Below the pieces are notes generated by a model that did not search any database, was not told the origin of the DNA, and saw nothing but the letters and a program-made list of their open reading frames with translations. DNA of 64,000 nt. Source: Trichoplax sp. H2 (Eukaryota > Placozoa > Uniplacotomia > Trichoplacea). Below are positions 1 to 12,169 of this stretch, one piece after another. The position numbers and the translations under genes are program-made. Each line of letters begins with the position of its first letter. The first letter of the stretch is position 1. The stretch lies in contig NOWV01000234.1 in the NCBI GenBank assembly GCA_003344405.1, positions 36,509 to 100,508 on the forward strand. The letters run 5' to 3'.

Positions 1-1414
1 TAAGTACTTGATTAATCATCGTTGATTATATATTTCGATTATTGATGACCAGTCAATAGATATCCTGTAATATTTACACAAACTGCGTCCTTTTAATTTG
101 TAACTGACTCCCGACTAAGGAATGTTGAATATTGCATTGTATGATTATATTACGATTGTAACTGATTACTTAATATCGATGATAGCTGATAATGATTGTT
201 AATTGATAATATTCGTTTACCGTAGGATTTTAAGATTAACTTTATATATGTTAACCGATGTGATGTGATATATATGTATGTACTATATAGAAGGGAATCG
301 TAGAGTATAATCTGTACTAAGATATGTACGATTGATCGCTAGTATCCTAGTTGGTAACTATTTTTAGCTTACTTTAGAATTTATGATTCTTAGTAGAGAG
401 ACCATCAACTGTTCTGTGAAGCACATAAAATGGTGGTGTAGTCGAGAATACTTTAGTTTTGTTTTGCTGCAGTTCCTGGGTCTATTGAAATCGTGGATTA
501 ACTACTTAGAAGTTGATTGTTGAGATAAAGTAATTATTGAATCAGAAGTCGTAAGTTTCTCAGTAAGCTGTAATAATATCTTCTTTAAGTAGCGTAAAGT
601 ATTTTAAGATAGACGATGATAGAAGGTATAAAGGATTTTATTGAGATACAAGTTACAGGCTAACAATGATATGGTTGTTATAGATAAGGTATTTGAGATA
701 GCAGGAACGTAGGAACTGACTAACGAGTTAGCGTACAAGGGTATTTATAGGTTTTAGATGGGATTGAGATAATGTCTTTATATGTATAGCATGTCGTCTA
801 TATGTGGTCATGATGTCGTACATTATGAATGTAATACAATACAGTACTTAAACGGCATATGATAAGTATTCGTATATTAGGATATTACTATACTAGGCGT
901 CTTCTATATAAGATCATAATGTTACAAGCGTTATAGATATTGTCGGTTATAAGCTTTAAAATATGTTTAGAATTTAGCCACATTGTTATACCTATTTTTT
1001 GCAAAACTCACTGATTACTGTGAGTGGCTTGATAGATAAAATATAGTAAATAAATCAGTTTTATCCCCTAATCTCCGCCTTATTTCAAAGTCCAGTCATA
1101 AAGCAATTTAGTAACACTAAATTTTTATATATTTTCATCGAACTCTTTCGTTTATTTGTTTTATGACTATATTAAACTAACTTGAGAGAAGCTCCTACGC
1201 TCAATTGAATCAAATTTTACCGGGTATACTAAAAATAGATTCAATAGCGGGTTTTGTATAAGGCTAACTATATTTATTTTACTACTGCAAGTATGATTCT
1301 TGATATTTGTAACCTGGTATGCTCTAGATATTTCTTACAGGTAATCCCATCCACCCCGCCCTTGAAACGAGCAGCGCGGGGGTAATTATACTACTGTTAG
1401 ATGACTTTGATTAT

Positions 1415-2152
1415 ACATGGTATAAAGTTACTGAACCTCTGGCAGGTCTATGACAAATGATAATACAGTACTATCTGCTAAATGAGCGTATTATCGTAAA
1501 CCGTCAGCAAAGCGATGGGAGTTTGTACTAGTTTATTTTAAAATAAGAGTGTCGTTGGCAAGTATCGTTATGAGAATATTTTATCCAGCTACAAGTATGA
1601 AAGCCAACCTGATTACTGTGGACTATGAAGGTGCCCAAAGATGGCTACTATAGGATGGCAAAGAGTTCAATGCCAACTTGTGGTTATTTATCTAACATGA
1701 GGTGTACATATTTGAAAGAATGAGACTATGAGTATAAATTAAACTCATTAGCGTAGTATCGTGTAAGCTTTGAAAACGATAAATAAACCACCAAGACTTG
1801 ATTTAAGCTAAAATGATGTAATCATTTATGCTTGCATGCACTACTAACAAGTCATGAAATACGAGTACTTTCGAGGTTTTCTACGATTAGCAAAATAAAA
1901 TGGCGTACTACTGTTTGGCAAACTAATGATGTTTAGATGTATCATAGATAAGCACAACTTGTCATGTAGACCATCCAATTGGAAATTCAATTCTATTGGC
2001 AAGAATTTTAAAATAGTCTGATGATCCTTTGACGTCACTAGTACAAACTCCCGTCACTTTGCTGACGGTTTACGATAATGTGCTCATTTAACAGATAGTA
2101 CTGTATTACCATTTGATAGACCTGTCAGAGGTTCAGTAACTTTATACCGTGT
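1415..2152. mobile_element. Foldback / MITE-like element with ~115-bp inverted arms
   Basis: The arm at about 1415-1531 is the reverse complement of the arm at about 2038-2152, with only scattered mismatches and single-base gaps. Both arms end internally in the palindrome ACTAGT. Between them lie about 506 bp with no convincing protein, so the element is non-autonomous if it is a transposon. I could not find a clear target-site duplication. Alternatives are a chance inverted duplication or the two ends of a decayed DNA transposon. Confidence 0.7.
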
Positions 2153-2328
2153 TCTGTATGCTGTAGAAATGTACCTAAACTTGACGAGCTGAAATGAATC
2201 AAATTAGTGCATATTATCTCTCAATTTAAATTTGTTTAAATAATATTGTCGCTATCGTCATATCTTAACCTGTTATGCCATTGTCATGAGATATATTGCT
2301 ATAGAGTAATCCGTATGAAGAAAAGCGG

Positions 2329-2460
2329 CAGGGGTAGATATTATTAATGCTAGAGGTTTAGTTTATCCTGTATCATAATACTTACGTTATCAAATTAATT
2401 TTACCTTGCTGTAAATATAGAAATTGTTGTTAAAGTGATTAAAGCTAATATCTACCCCTA
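2329..2460. repeat. Short inverted repeat
   Basis: A roughly 14-base arm reading AGGGGTAGATATTA (from about 2330) recurs inverted at about 2446-2459, some 100 bases away. It may be the termini of a very small element or a chance stem. No coding content is visible. Confidence 0.35.
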
Positions 2461-3362
2461 ATCGAAGCTACTATTAGTGAGAAATTGAATCATTTATTTC
2501 TATGTAAATGGCAAAGTATTAAGATACTATGAATCGTATACAATTCGAATTGACTGAGATAGTGGAATAAAATATGTAAAAATTGGCCAAACATTAGCAT
2601 CAACGTTCCCTTAATTGATTGGTGCCTCGTATATTGACAGAATGAACGTAATCTCTACCCTAAGGGTGCTTTTAAAAGATGTTTACGTACTTGAGAGAAT
2701 TTGATTCCTATTACGTAACGATGACTTCCAAGGTTGTAAATAAATAGGTAGATTCTAAGCTTGAAATAAACAAATAAATTCGTCCCCAGATCGATTTCTA
2801 GGAATCGTTTCATTGACGATCCGTAAGATCCATCCTAATGCAAGCATGAGATATTCTATCGCGAAGAAAATTGATAAACTGTGAAATAACAAGGTCGATT
2901 GACGGAATTTCCGATAGTTTCATTGATTACGTTAGTAGAAGGCGAAGAATAGCTTACGAAATTTGGCAATTACCCAATTTACTTCTCTGTGAGAAAAGAA
3001 TCCGTCAATATATACGATAGTGTATAAGAAATACAAATTTCGCCATTGCATTGCGTTATTATCAATAAAGGTAAATTCGATTTTCAGTATTACTAGTAGG
3101 AGAATTTTTAATAACTTGAAGTAGTATAACAGTTACTCAAAAATGTATCGATTTTCCTCGTATAGTTGCTAAAATACTTAGCTGTTGTGCTAATATTTTT
3201 CACGGAATTATCGGTAGATTAGATACGTAACTCACAATTGAACACAGTTATGATTCTCATTATGTAAACTTAGGTTAGAGATTTAATTTTGATACATAAA
3301 ATTCTAACCTAGGTTTACTCAGCAAGCTACCGAAGTACGGTAAGAATATCTTAGGAATCGAT

Positions 3363-6300
3363 ATGGGTAACGACATAAATAAGTTTGACAAAATTGGTTC
3401 AGAAAATTTAGATCCTCTATACCAATTTGCTGATCACAAATATAAGGGTGGAGACTTACGAATGGCGAAATACTATTATAAATTGATCGTTGAGCAAATA
3501 CGGGCTAAAAATAGTATAAAAAACGGATCAGAAGAACTTTTAACTAAGACTTATTATTCGTTATCCAAAATTTATTTACAAGAAAAGAAACTCTCTGTAG
3601 CGGAAAAATATAATCGAAAAGCGGAAGCATACGCTCTAAAATTGGAAGATCAAGCTCGAGTGGCCGAAATTTTAGATATGCGAAGTGACATTAGAAGGCT
3701 TGAAGGCAAATATATTCAAGCCATTGATGATTTGAAGAAATCACTCTCCTTGAAATTTCAACTAGTAGGAACCAATGATAGATCGACCAGTTACAGCTAT
3801 CATAAATTGGGAAAAGTTTATTATTCGCAATCGAAATATGAAGTCGCTTTGTCGTTCTACCGTAAAGCTTTGGATACTAGGAAAAATTCATTAGAAGAGA
3901 ATAATGTAGAATTATATCAAGACATGGGATTTGCTTATTCACGTTTATCGAGATTCAATGATGCTGAAGAAGTGTATAAGGAGGCATTAAATATTAAATT
4001 AACCTTGCCTGCATATAACGACACGAGTATTGCTAATTCATATTGGTGCTTGGCCGTCATTTACTATCGCCAATCAAAATATGAAATAGCTCTAACAATG
4101 AATCGAACTGTTTTAGAATTGAGGATAAAAAGTCTTGGTGAAAGTCATCCTAGTGTTGCTAAATCGTACTATCATCTTGGGCTTACTTATTCTAAACTAA
4201 GCAAGTATAACGAAGCCTTGGATATGCATAAGAATGCTTTACACCTTCGGTTACATATTGGGAAAGAAAATCAAGTGGATGTTGCCTTGTCCTATGAGAA
4301 ATTAGGCGTTAACTATGATCACCTCTGTCGATATTCAGATGCAATCTCAGCTTTTGAAAAGGGCTTGAACATTTTGCAAAAACTATATGGAAATCAGCAC
4401 ATAAAAGTAGCCACCAGCTATAATAGTCTTGGAATAGTCTATTGCCGTCTAGGACAATATGGCAAGGCACAAGATATGTATCATAAGGCCATGCATATTT
4501 TAATTAATCTAGGTGGAGGAAACTACGCTCAGATAGCTACCATATGCAATAATATGGGTAAAATTTTCAATGGCCAGCATAAACAGGATTGCTATTTTCA
4601 TTTTAATGACACAAATAGTATTCTGCTTGAAAGTCATAAGAGCAATGTTGTAGATCAACGGCCGAAATCCTATCCAATTGAAATAAAATCTAAAAGTTAC
4701 GGTAAGTCTAAATTAAATCGTTTGGATGTTTCTTAGTCCTATTGTTTGTTGATTCAATGTTATATTTATATTATAATCAATACTAAAGATTAGTGCTGAT
4801 ATTTTAACACTAGAAAGTACAGTCGAATATTGTACGATGGAATCAGAATTTCACGAAGATGAAGAATCATGTATGTGAGGGCTTTAAAGCTAAGCCAGCT
4901 ATGCTTATATTTTGAGATATTCTAATTATCATTTACGTTTGCACATTTTTATGGATAGTTAAGGTATTTCTTAGCACCAGATTAAGCAATAATATAGAAA
5001 TTATTTGCAATATTATTATTTTAGCATTTGATACCTACAAAAAGATGCAAGGAGTTAGTAGCGTGGGAAGTCTAGATCCCGATACTGGAGAGCATAGAGG
5101 TAATATAGAAATTTCATAATATAAAGTTTGTTACGTTTACTTTAGTGTAAGAAATAATTATCGTAGCAAATGAAATTTAAAATTTAATTCGTTTCAAATG
5201 ATACTGTAAGAGTTTTAAAATAGATTGCTGAACAATGTATTTAACCTTGTTTATTTGCTAGCCAGCAGAATGTAAAGTTCATTAACTAAATACATGGCTT
5301 GCTGTTAACAGTAGTTAATGTTTGAGTAAAGGGCTATCGAACTAACTCACTATCATAATAGATCAGGGCTAATATGCGCGTATATATATAATCTACAAGT
5401 ATATATCATGGCTAACTTACTATCATAATATTTTCAAGTAGAAGAGATATTACTGAAGTACTATTAAGCTGTTACGTAGATTATTAGTGTAAGAAATAAT
5501 CACCTTAGTAAGTGAAAATTGAAAGTCCAATTGGTCCTAAAAGATGCAATACGTGCATATCAATGGATCGCTTAATGATATACTGATCTTGTTTATTTGC
5601 TGTCTTGATAGCTGCAGAATGTAAATTTTATTAAGACACAGTACATCATTTTCTTAATACTTCACTTCATCTTTTTCTATTCATAGGAATTCATATTCAA
5701 GAAAAGGACTATTTTCAAGCTTACGTCAAGGCGTTAAGGGAAGGCGAATGTCGAAGTAGTTTTATACGAATTATGATTTTTGGCCCTCCCAATGTTGGTA
5801 AATCGTCTATTATGAAAGTATTTACAGAACAGGGACTTATTCACCATGCAAGCAGGACCAAAATTGCAGAAAATACCAATAAAATGGTCAATCAAATATT
5901 TTATAATATCTGTGATAAAACCGTATGTAATTATCGTAATATACTGGATAAAAAAATTCTCGACACTGTGGAAAAGATCGATCAGCAAAATCTCATGACA
6001 AATCATGATGGCTATTTCAAGGATAGTCAAGTATTCGATCACTTACCATCATGGTCCTCATCGAATGAGGAAATGGAATCACCGATCGCAATAAATAAAA
6101 TGCAACATCATTTAGGTTTAAAATCATCTGTAACCGACAGTAAACAACCTTTAGAAGAGATGCTTCATTTAAATAGTCAATGTAACCCATTAGATAAAAG
6201 TATAGATAGCTTAGAAGAATCTGGTTTCCATTCACAATCGACAGATAGTTCTCCTATGGCAAATAATTTCTTACAGATTTACAAAGAATTCTATCAGCGC

Positions 6301-9035
6301 CGTTTGCAGATAGCTGATTTGGCGGATACTGAAGACTGCCAATATGGGAAATTGTGGGATTTTGGTGGCCATTCTATCTATCACGTTACTTATCAACCTT
6401 TCATGTCAGCTAACAGTATCTATATTCTTGTTTTTAACATTACTCAAGATATCAACGATAAAATAGTGAAAAGAGATGGCTTGATTAGCGATATGACCTA
6501 TTTACAAGCTGTACAGGAATGGTTAACTTCTATTATTGGCATAAATAGCAGCCGAGAAAAGATCCAAGTAAAAATCGATCAGCAAACAGAAGAATATTCC
6601 CTGCCAGTCGTTATTTTAGTTGCCTCTCATGCAGATGAGATTGAAAGAGAAGGGCAACGAATCAGAACATTTAAACGATTTGAACAGGCTCTTATTTCAA
6701 ATTTACCAGAGTATCGATGCAATATTTATTCTTCTCAAATTATATTTAACTGCAATCCAAAAGATAATTGCCAGTCTATAGTCAAACAACGACAAGAATG
6801 CTGTCGCCGTTTACATCATATCATTAATAAGCTTGTAACATCAATATCGTTCATGTGCAATGCAGTCCCAATTCGATGGTATGTTATGGCAAAAATTCTG
6901 CATTTAATAGCCAATAAACAATTAGAGCAAGAGGCTAGTAGTGCTAGTAGCAATGGTCTACAAAAGGGTCGAAAGATTGTAAAGGAGGAAGAAGTGCGCC
7001 AGTTGGCACGAGATTACGGGCTGTATAAAAATCATGAAGATTTACACTCTATGCTGCAGTACCTACATGATCTCGGCGAAATTGTCCACTGTCCTATAGG
7101 AATAGATGATGGGATTGTTGTGCTAGAAGTAGATTGGTTATTAAATATCTTTCGTGAAACTATTCATCTAGGTACATGTTTATCTAGAAATGCAGGTGTA
7201 ACTTATGATTATCAGCAAGCGCCTATCACTGGTAAGATATCTAAGAGATATATTGATTATAAACTACAAGGTTTCAATTTAGATGAGCATGATAAGAAAT
7301 TGGTATTGAAATTAATGGAAAAGTATGATATCATTTGTCCAATTCAATTTGATGATAGACAAAATTCATTACATCAATATTATTTTGTACCCTATTTGCT
7401 TCAGCCTGAAGTAGAATATTTTGATTTAGCAAGATATACTCTATCCGATTGGTTGTATATTGGATACGAGCACAACGATGTTCCATATATCCCAGATAGC
7501 ATTTACTACTGCCTGCTTTCATCGTGCTTGAAAGAATGGAATAATTCTCAACTGGAATTACATCATCAGTGTGCTAAGTATTACTTGGAAGGTAGTTACT
7601 ACTATATCATTATTAAGAAAGAAAATTCGCATATTGGCCTTCAATATTGTTATCAGAAGGAACATAACCATAAAGATCTTGGTGTCATTATGGAGACTGT
7701 AAAACAATCAATTTGCTATGAACGTCCTCAAGACTTAATAAGAAGGAAGCTAAAAGCGATAGTTAAGCAAAGATTACCTAGATTTAAGAGAGCAGACTGC
7801 CGATTTTATGTCAAATGTACCGAATGTCAACAAATTACTGGTCTAGAGCAAAGTAAAAGATTAAGTAATCCTAGTTTAGTCCATTGTATTCCATGTAAGT
7901 TGCAATTTCACACTTCATCGATTGATGATTGGATGATTTATCGGCAAGAGAACTTATTAGGTAGGTCTAATCATACTGTATATAGAAATTATAAGCAGAG
8001 GAATACCAATCTTAGGCAATTCTACTGCTTGAAAAAATAACGTTGTTATAAAGCGTCATTTTTACTCTACCACCTACAATTTGCAATGGAAATTCCCTTC
8101 AACAATTAAGACAAATTTAGTAATATCTTACTCTAGTCTTGTGCATCTAATCGTTACACAAATTATCTTAATTTCAGGTAGAGAGAAAAGCAACGAGGAT
8201 CGTTATATTCATCATCGTCATGGTTAGTATTGCCATGCACCAATGATGTCAAAGTCCAGCACAAAATTGATACTTCCATTTTTTCTTTATCTTATAGATG
8301 GACTTCCTCTAAATAATCCAAAATTACTCCCTGATGATTCTGGTAAATATTTTATTGACATAGATCCTTCTTTTGGTAAATTTTTGGCTAAATTAATTTG
8401 CAAATTGGTTTTCATTGTAATAAATTTCTAATGGACAGTTAAGTCGCCTTCATTGGCATGACATAATGAATACAGACTATGCAAACATTGTCATTGAAAT
8501 TCTTTACTAAGCCCGCCAAGTTGTAACGATCATTTTATCATATTGACGATAAAATTCTATTTTGTGCATTAGCTTGATTATTAAATTGATTGCTTCAATA
8601 GTATATTGATATGTATTTACGATATCGTCTCTTTTGGCATAGATCCTAGGAGATATTTTCCAGTGATTGCTAGAAGTATTGGAACAGACTGGCCTAAGCT
8701 GGCAGCTGAATTAGACCCCTATGTCGATATCGATCGTATTAAAAGCGAGAATGTATTAGTATGGGATCAAGCCTTTAAATATTTACAATCATGGTACAAA
8801 AATTGCTACCAAAATGCCTCCATCAAATTGCTGAAAAAGGCTTTAAGAAATATTAAGAGAAATGATATCGTGAACTCTGTCGGTAAGTGCTTCTCGATGT
8901 GGTATAATTCTAATGCACGGTTACTGCATGCTTCATTTTGACTTCATTTTTATAGGACATGACTGTCAATTAGGTAGTAAAATACTATGCCCATTGCTAG
9001 TTCCTTTTGACCTGAGACTCTTTCATAAATCATAG
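3363..9035 (+). CDS. TPR - Roc-COR GTPase - Death domain protein (ROCO family)
   Basis: I join exons 3363-4701, 5687-7960, 8178-8222, 8643-8882 and 8956-9035. All junctions use GT/AG, phases match, and the total is 1,326 codons. Residues ~15-415 are about nine TPR repeats of the 42-residue kinesin-light-chain/NPHP3 kind. Residues ~476-765 are a Roc GTPase: P-loop GPPNVGKSS (~479), WDFGGH switch II (~670) and VASHADE in place of NKxD (~758). COR-like sequence follows to ~1130, then a CTEC...CIPC cysteine pair (~1157). Residues ~1220-1299 form a Death domain (core around GTDWPKLAAELD). ROCO GTPases are dimeric signalling switches, and Death domains join apoptotic or innate-immune complexes; that role here is inference. 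Unusually, ~180 serine-rich residues separate the P-loop from switch II. The first exon also reads through to a stop at 4736, so a TPR-only isoform is possible. The last exon is the least certain. Confidence 0.85.
4702..5686 (+). other. Intron 1 of the TPR-Roc-COR-Death gene, with possible alternative first exon and a duplication
   Basis: The donor after 4701 is a strong GTAAGT and the acceptor precedes 5687. Inside, 5044-5101 is an AG/GT-bounded open segment that starts with ATG and ends in phase 1. It could therefore splice directly to the GTPase exon and give a protein without TPRs. It does not fit between exons 1 and 2 as a cassette, because entering it in exon 1's phase hits a stop. The segments at about 5142-5290 and 5483-5640 are diverged copies of each other, about 340 bp apart. 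Confidence 0.45.
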
Positions 9036-10252
9036 ACCTATCTGTTAACTTATATGCATAGCCACATCAGGCTATCTGATAAAATGGGATTGTTTCTCAC
9101 TTAATTTATATCGGAAGTTAGGTCGTTAAGACATTGTTCTGATTGCTAGTTCCTTTTAGACTGATATTCTTTTAGTCTTTTTCCAAGTTACCAAACTATC
9201 TATTTAATTATATGAATGTCCATATTGGGCTATCTGATAAAATAAGTTTGCTTCTTACTTCATTATATCCATCATAACAAGGTTTATTTCTTTAAAGAAC
9301 TAGTTGAGCGGAAGATGGATGATCATCATACGAGATCATTTACTCTATTATGCCATTGAAGAAATGATGAAAGACTGAAAAGCTTACAAAGCTTACAACG
9401 AGATAGTTGACCATAACCTGCCATTAAAATTTTTCCCGAAATAGTCAGAGCTAAGTATTATCTCTAGAGGAAAATTCGTTGAGAAAGGTAGAGCCTTAGA
9501 TATCCTGGCGTTTCTGGTTTGGCAACAAACAGTAACAGAATTCCAATTCGAACTCGTTATAGGATAACCGCGATTGTAATTATACGTAACAAATCGTTAT
9601 TGGTAGTGTAAAATTATGGATGAATAAGGTTTACTCTCAATTTACAGCTGTCCAAGCTGAGTTGAAATTAAAATTGAACAAACGACAATTGTACTGCAAT
9701 ATTAATAGACTGAAAGGATTAATCATGCTCTGGCTTGATTTTTGCCAGATATCTACTGCATTGAGTAGGCATTTAGGTTTATCTTATACAACATGTTGTA
9801 GCTAATAAGAGTAAGATACAGAGTGATAATAAATTTACTTCTTCGCTTCTTTTCAAATCTATTGCAGTAAGTTCACTATTGTAACGTATTGATGGTAGAT
9901 ATTACATTAATGCGCAAATAGTACTAGCGATATTGTAATCCTAGACCTAATGAACTATGTTTGACCCTTGTCGAGTGATTTAAGCTTATTTTTTAATATG
10001 TACGAGTTAAGTGTTGTCGATGGTGTTTGATATTAATTAACTACAATATGTGTTACATTAGCTATTAATGTTGATAGAGTATTAAGGATATAGTTAGAAA
10101 ATCATCCATATCGGTATTTGTAATATGATGACTGTGTTGTAGATTTGTAATACCGTGCATGATTATATTAGAAAAGGCGGATCGATAATTTACTATAGAT
10201 AACCATATGTTGTAAAGTAAACTATAGCTAGAATAGTTAGTAATTAAATGTA

Positions 10253-10515
10253 TGAGTTAAATGCTACGATCTACAAGGCAAAAAATGTAAGCTGCAATAT
10301 CTATAAATACCTGGCATTTTCAATAATAAAGCTTTAGTCGCAAATCTTCCTGGCAAAGTAGAACTCATTGCGTAATAGCAGAACATTAGATATATGAGTT
10401 AAATGCTACGACCCAAAAGGCGAAAGGTGTAAGCTGAAATATCTATAAATACCCGGCATTTTTAATAATAAAGCTTGAGTCGCAAATCTTTCTGGTAAAG
10501 TAGAACTCACTGCGT
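10253..10515. repeat. Two-copy tandem duplication, ~142 bp unit
   Basis: The unit beginning GAGTTAAATGCTACGA and running through AATAATAAAGCTT is present twice in direct orientation, offset by 142 bases, with modest divergence. It is not coding. It is one of many unrelated local duplications in this window. Confidence 0.75.
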
Positions 10516-10919
10516 AATAGCATAACATAACATACTTTAGTTATGTCATCTTCATTATGGGTTGAAATAAATATTTAAAATGTTACAATTGCTTATCATA
10601 GGGAATAGGACTCTATCGATTCCGAGATTTTAAAATAGTTTTGCACTATCGGGAAATGCATGTGGTTGAATCCAATAGCTGATAAAATACTGTCATGAAT
10701 TCAGCTAACTGCAGTAGTTCTGCGCTATCCTACAGATATTTTACTATTACCAAAGATTGGACTACTGGCACTATCGTTAGCCTACTTTTTGCAGTAAAAT
10801 CTTCGGTCATACCTTGAATAAAATAGAGGTATAGTGTGTGACTAATAATACGAGTAGAATATCTTGCTTATTATCCTTAGTGTCTAGAGAAAAAGTTATT
10901 GCAGTAAATTACTATCGTG

Positions 10920-11420
10920 TTTCCTTTGATGCCTTGCTACTAGTAGGATGAAATTGAAATTCAGTACGTTAAGCACCATGGGAAAATGACTAATAAAATG
11001 GTGGTAATGAGTTTTTAGCACTAATGAAAGAATCCTTTTTTAATCTCCAGTCAGTACTAATAAGATGGAATTCAAACTCGGTTCGTTGAGCTACCTGAGA
11101 AAATTACGGTACTCATAAAGTCGTGGTAATGAGTTTTTAGGACGAGTGCAGTACTAATAGGATGAAATTGAAATACATGTAGTACGTTAAACTACTGAGA
11201 AAATTACTTATAAAATCAAGGTAATGAGTTTTAGGACTAATGAAAGAAATTTTTCTTAATCTTTAGTGTAGTACTAATAGCATGCAATTGGAATTCAGTA
11301 CGTTAAGCTCCCAGGAGAAAATTACACATACACGTATAATTGTGTTGATGAGTTTAGAGGCTAATGAAAGAATTCTTTCTTAATCTCCAGCACAGTACTA
11401 GTAAAATAGAATTGAAATTC
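10920..11420. repeat. Degenerate tandem repeat, ~95-125 bp unit
   Basis: About five diverged copies share the blocks AGTACTAATAGGATG, CAGTACGTTAAGC, GGTAATGAGTTTTTAG and TTAATCTCCAG in the same order. Copy length varies through indels. No coding potential is visible. Confidence 0.7.
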
Positions 11421-12169
11421 GGTTATTTTCTCCTTCAGTTAATCCCAAATCTTCAAGAATAACCTTTCAAAGTTTCAATCATTGATAACACATGTTTAGC
11501 CTGAAGCAATCGATTTATTGATTGCCACTGATAGACATCAGCTGCAATAGAACTTGTTATTGTATGATCTATATTGATCGAGTACCAAATTCTTCTTATC
11601 CATGCTTTGACAATTCAATTTGTACTACGCCCTGTACATTAGAGTTATAGAATAAATTGAAATTTGAAAAATGATCTAGTTAATTTAGGCGAAATAGCAT
11701 AGATATGTGTGTTATATTTATTATCTCTTTATATTGATATGGATTATCGATGAATTGCTTGAACTAGGGATAAACTTGTTAAAGTAGACTCTTCTACTGA
11801 TCGTAAAATGAATGAAATCGAGATTTAACATTTTAATTAATAACTATTTTCATAGTAGAGAACGCAATGATTTCTATAAGTACATTATTCAATTAGCTAT
11901 AGCTATTTCAATGACGAAATAGGACAGCCAATTTAATTTTACACAGTTCATTTTTAGAAGTTATATTCAATTTTTCCAAATCAATGATTAATTATTAATA
12001 CATTAATGGAAATTTTCATCTTCAACAAATGGTATAGAATTGGAAAACACTGCTTTCATTAAATAAGAATTTCCATAAATTGGATATGAATAGACATCAA
12101 CCATCGATTGATTTTCTACATCGATGTAAAAAGCTATAAATGGTAGCAAACGGATTGCAATATCTTATT

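Larger units (their letters stand above)
1..3362. other. Gene-poor upstream flank
   Basis: I see no coding exon with recognisable similarity here. The stretch is AT-rich with only short, unconvincing open frames. Its visible structure is a foldback element (about 1415-2152) and a small inverted repeat (about 2329-2460), both listed separately. The last few hundred bases should hold the promoter and 5' leader of the gene starting at 3363, but I cannot identify a specific promoter motif. Confidence 0.5.
9036..12169. other. Intergenic region between convergent genes
   Basis: This separates the + strand Death-domain gene from the 3' end of LCA5. It contains two local repeats (10253-10515 and about 10920-11420). 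On the minus strand at about 11440-11600 there is an open frame of roughly 48 codons (core reading VYQWQSINRLLQAKHVLS) that looks protein-like. I could not place it in a gene or recognise its family. The rest shows nothing I can name. Confidence 0.4.
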
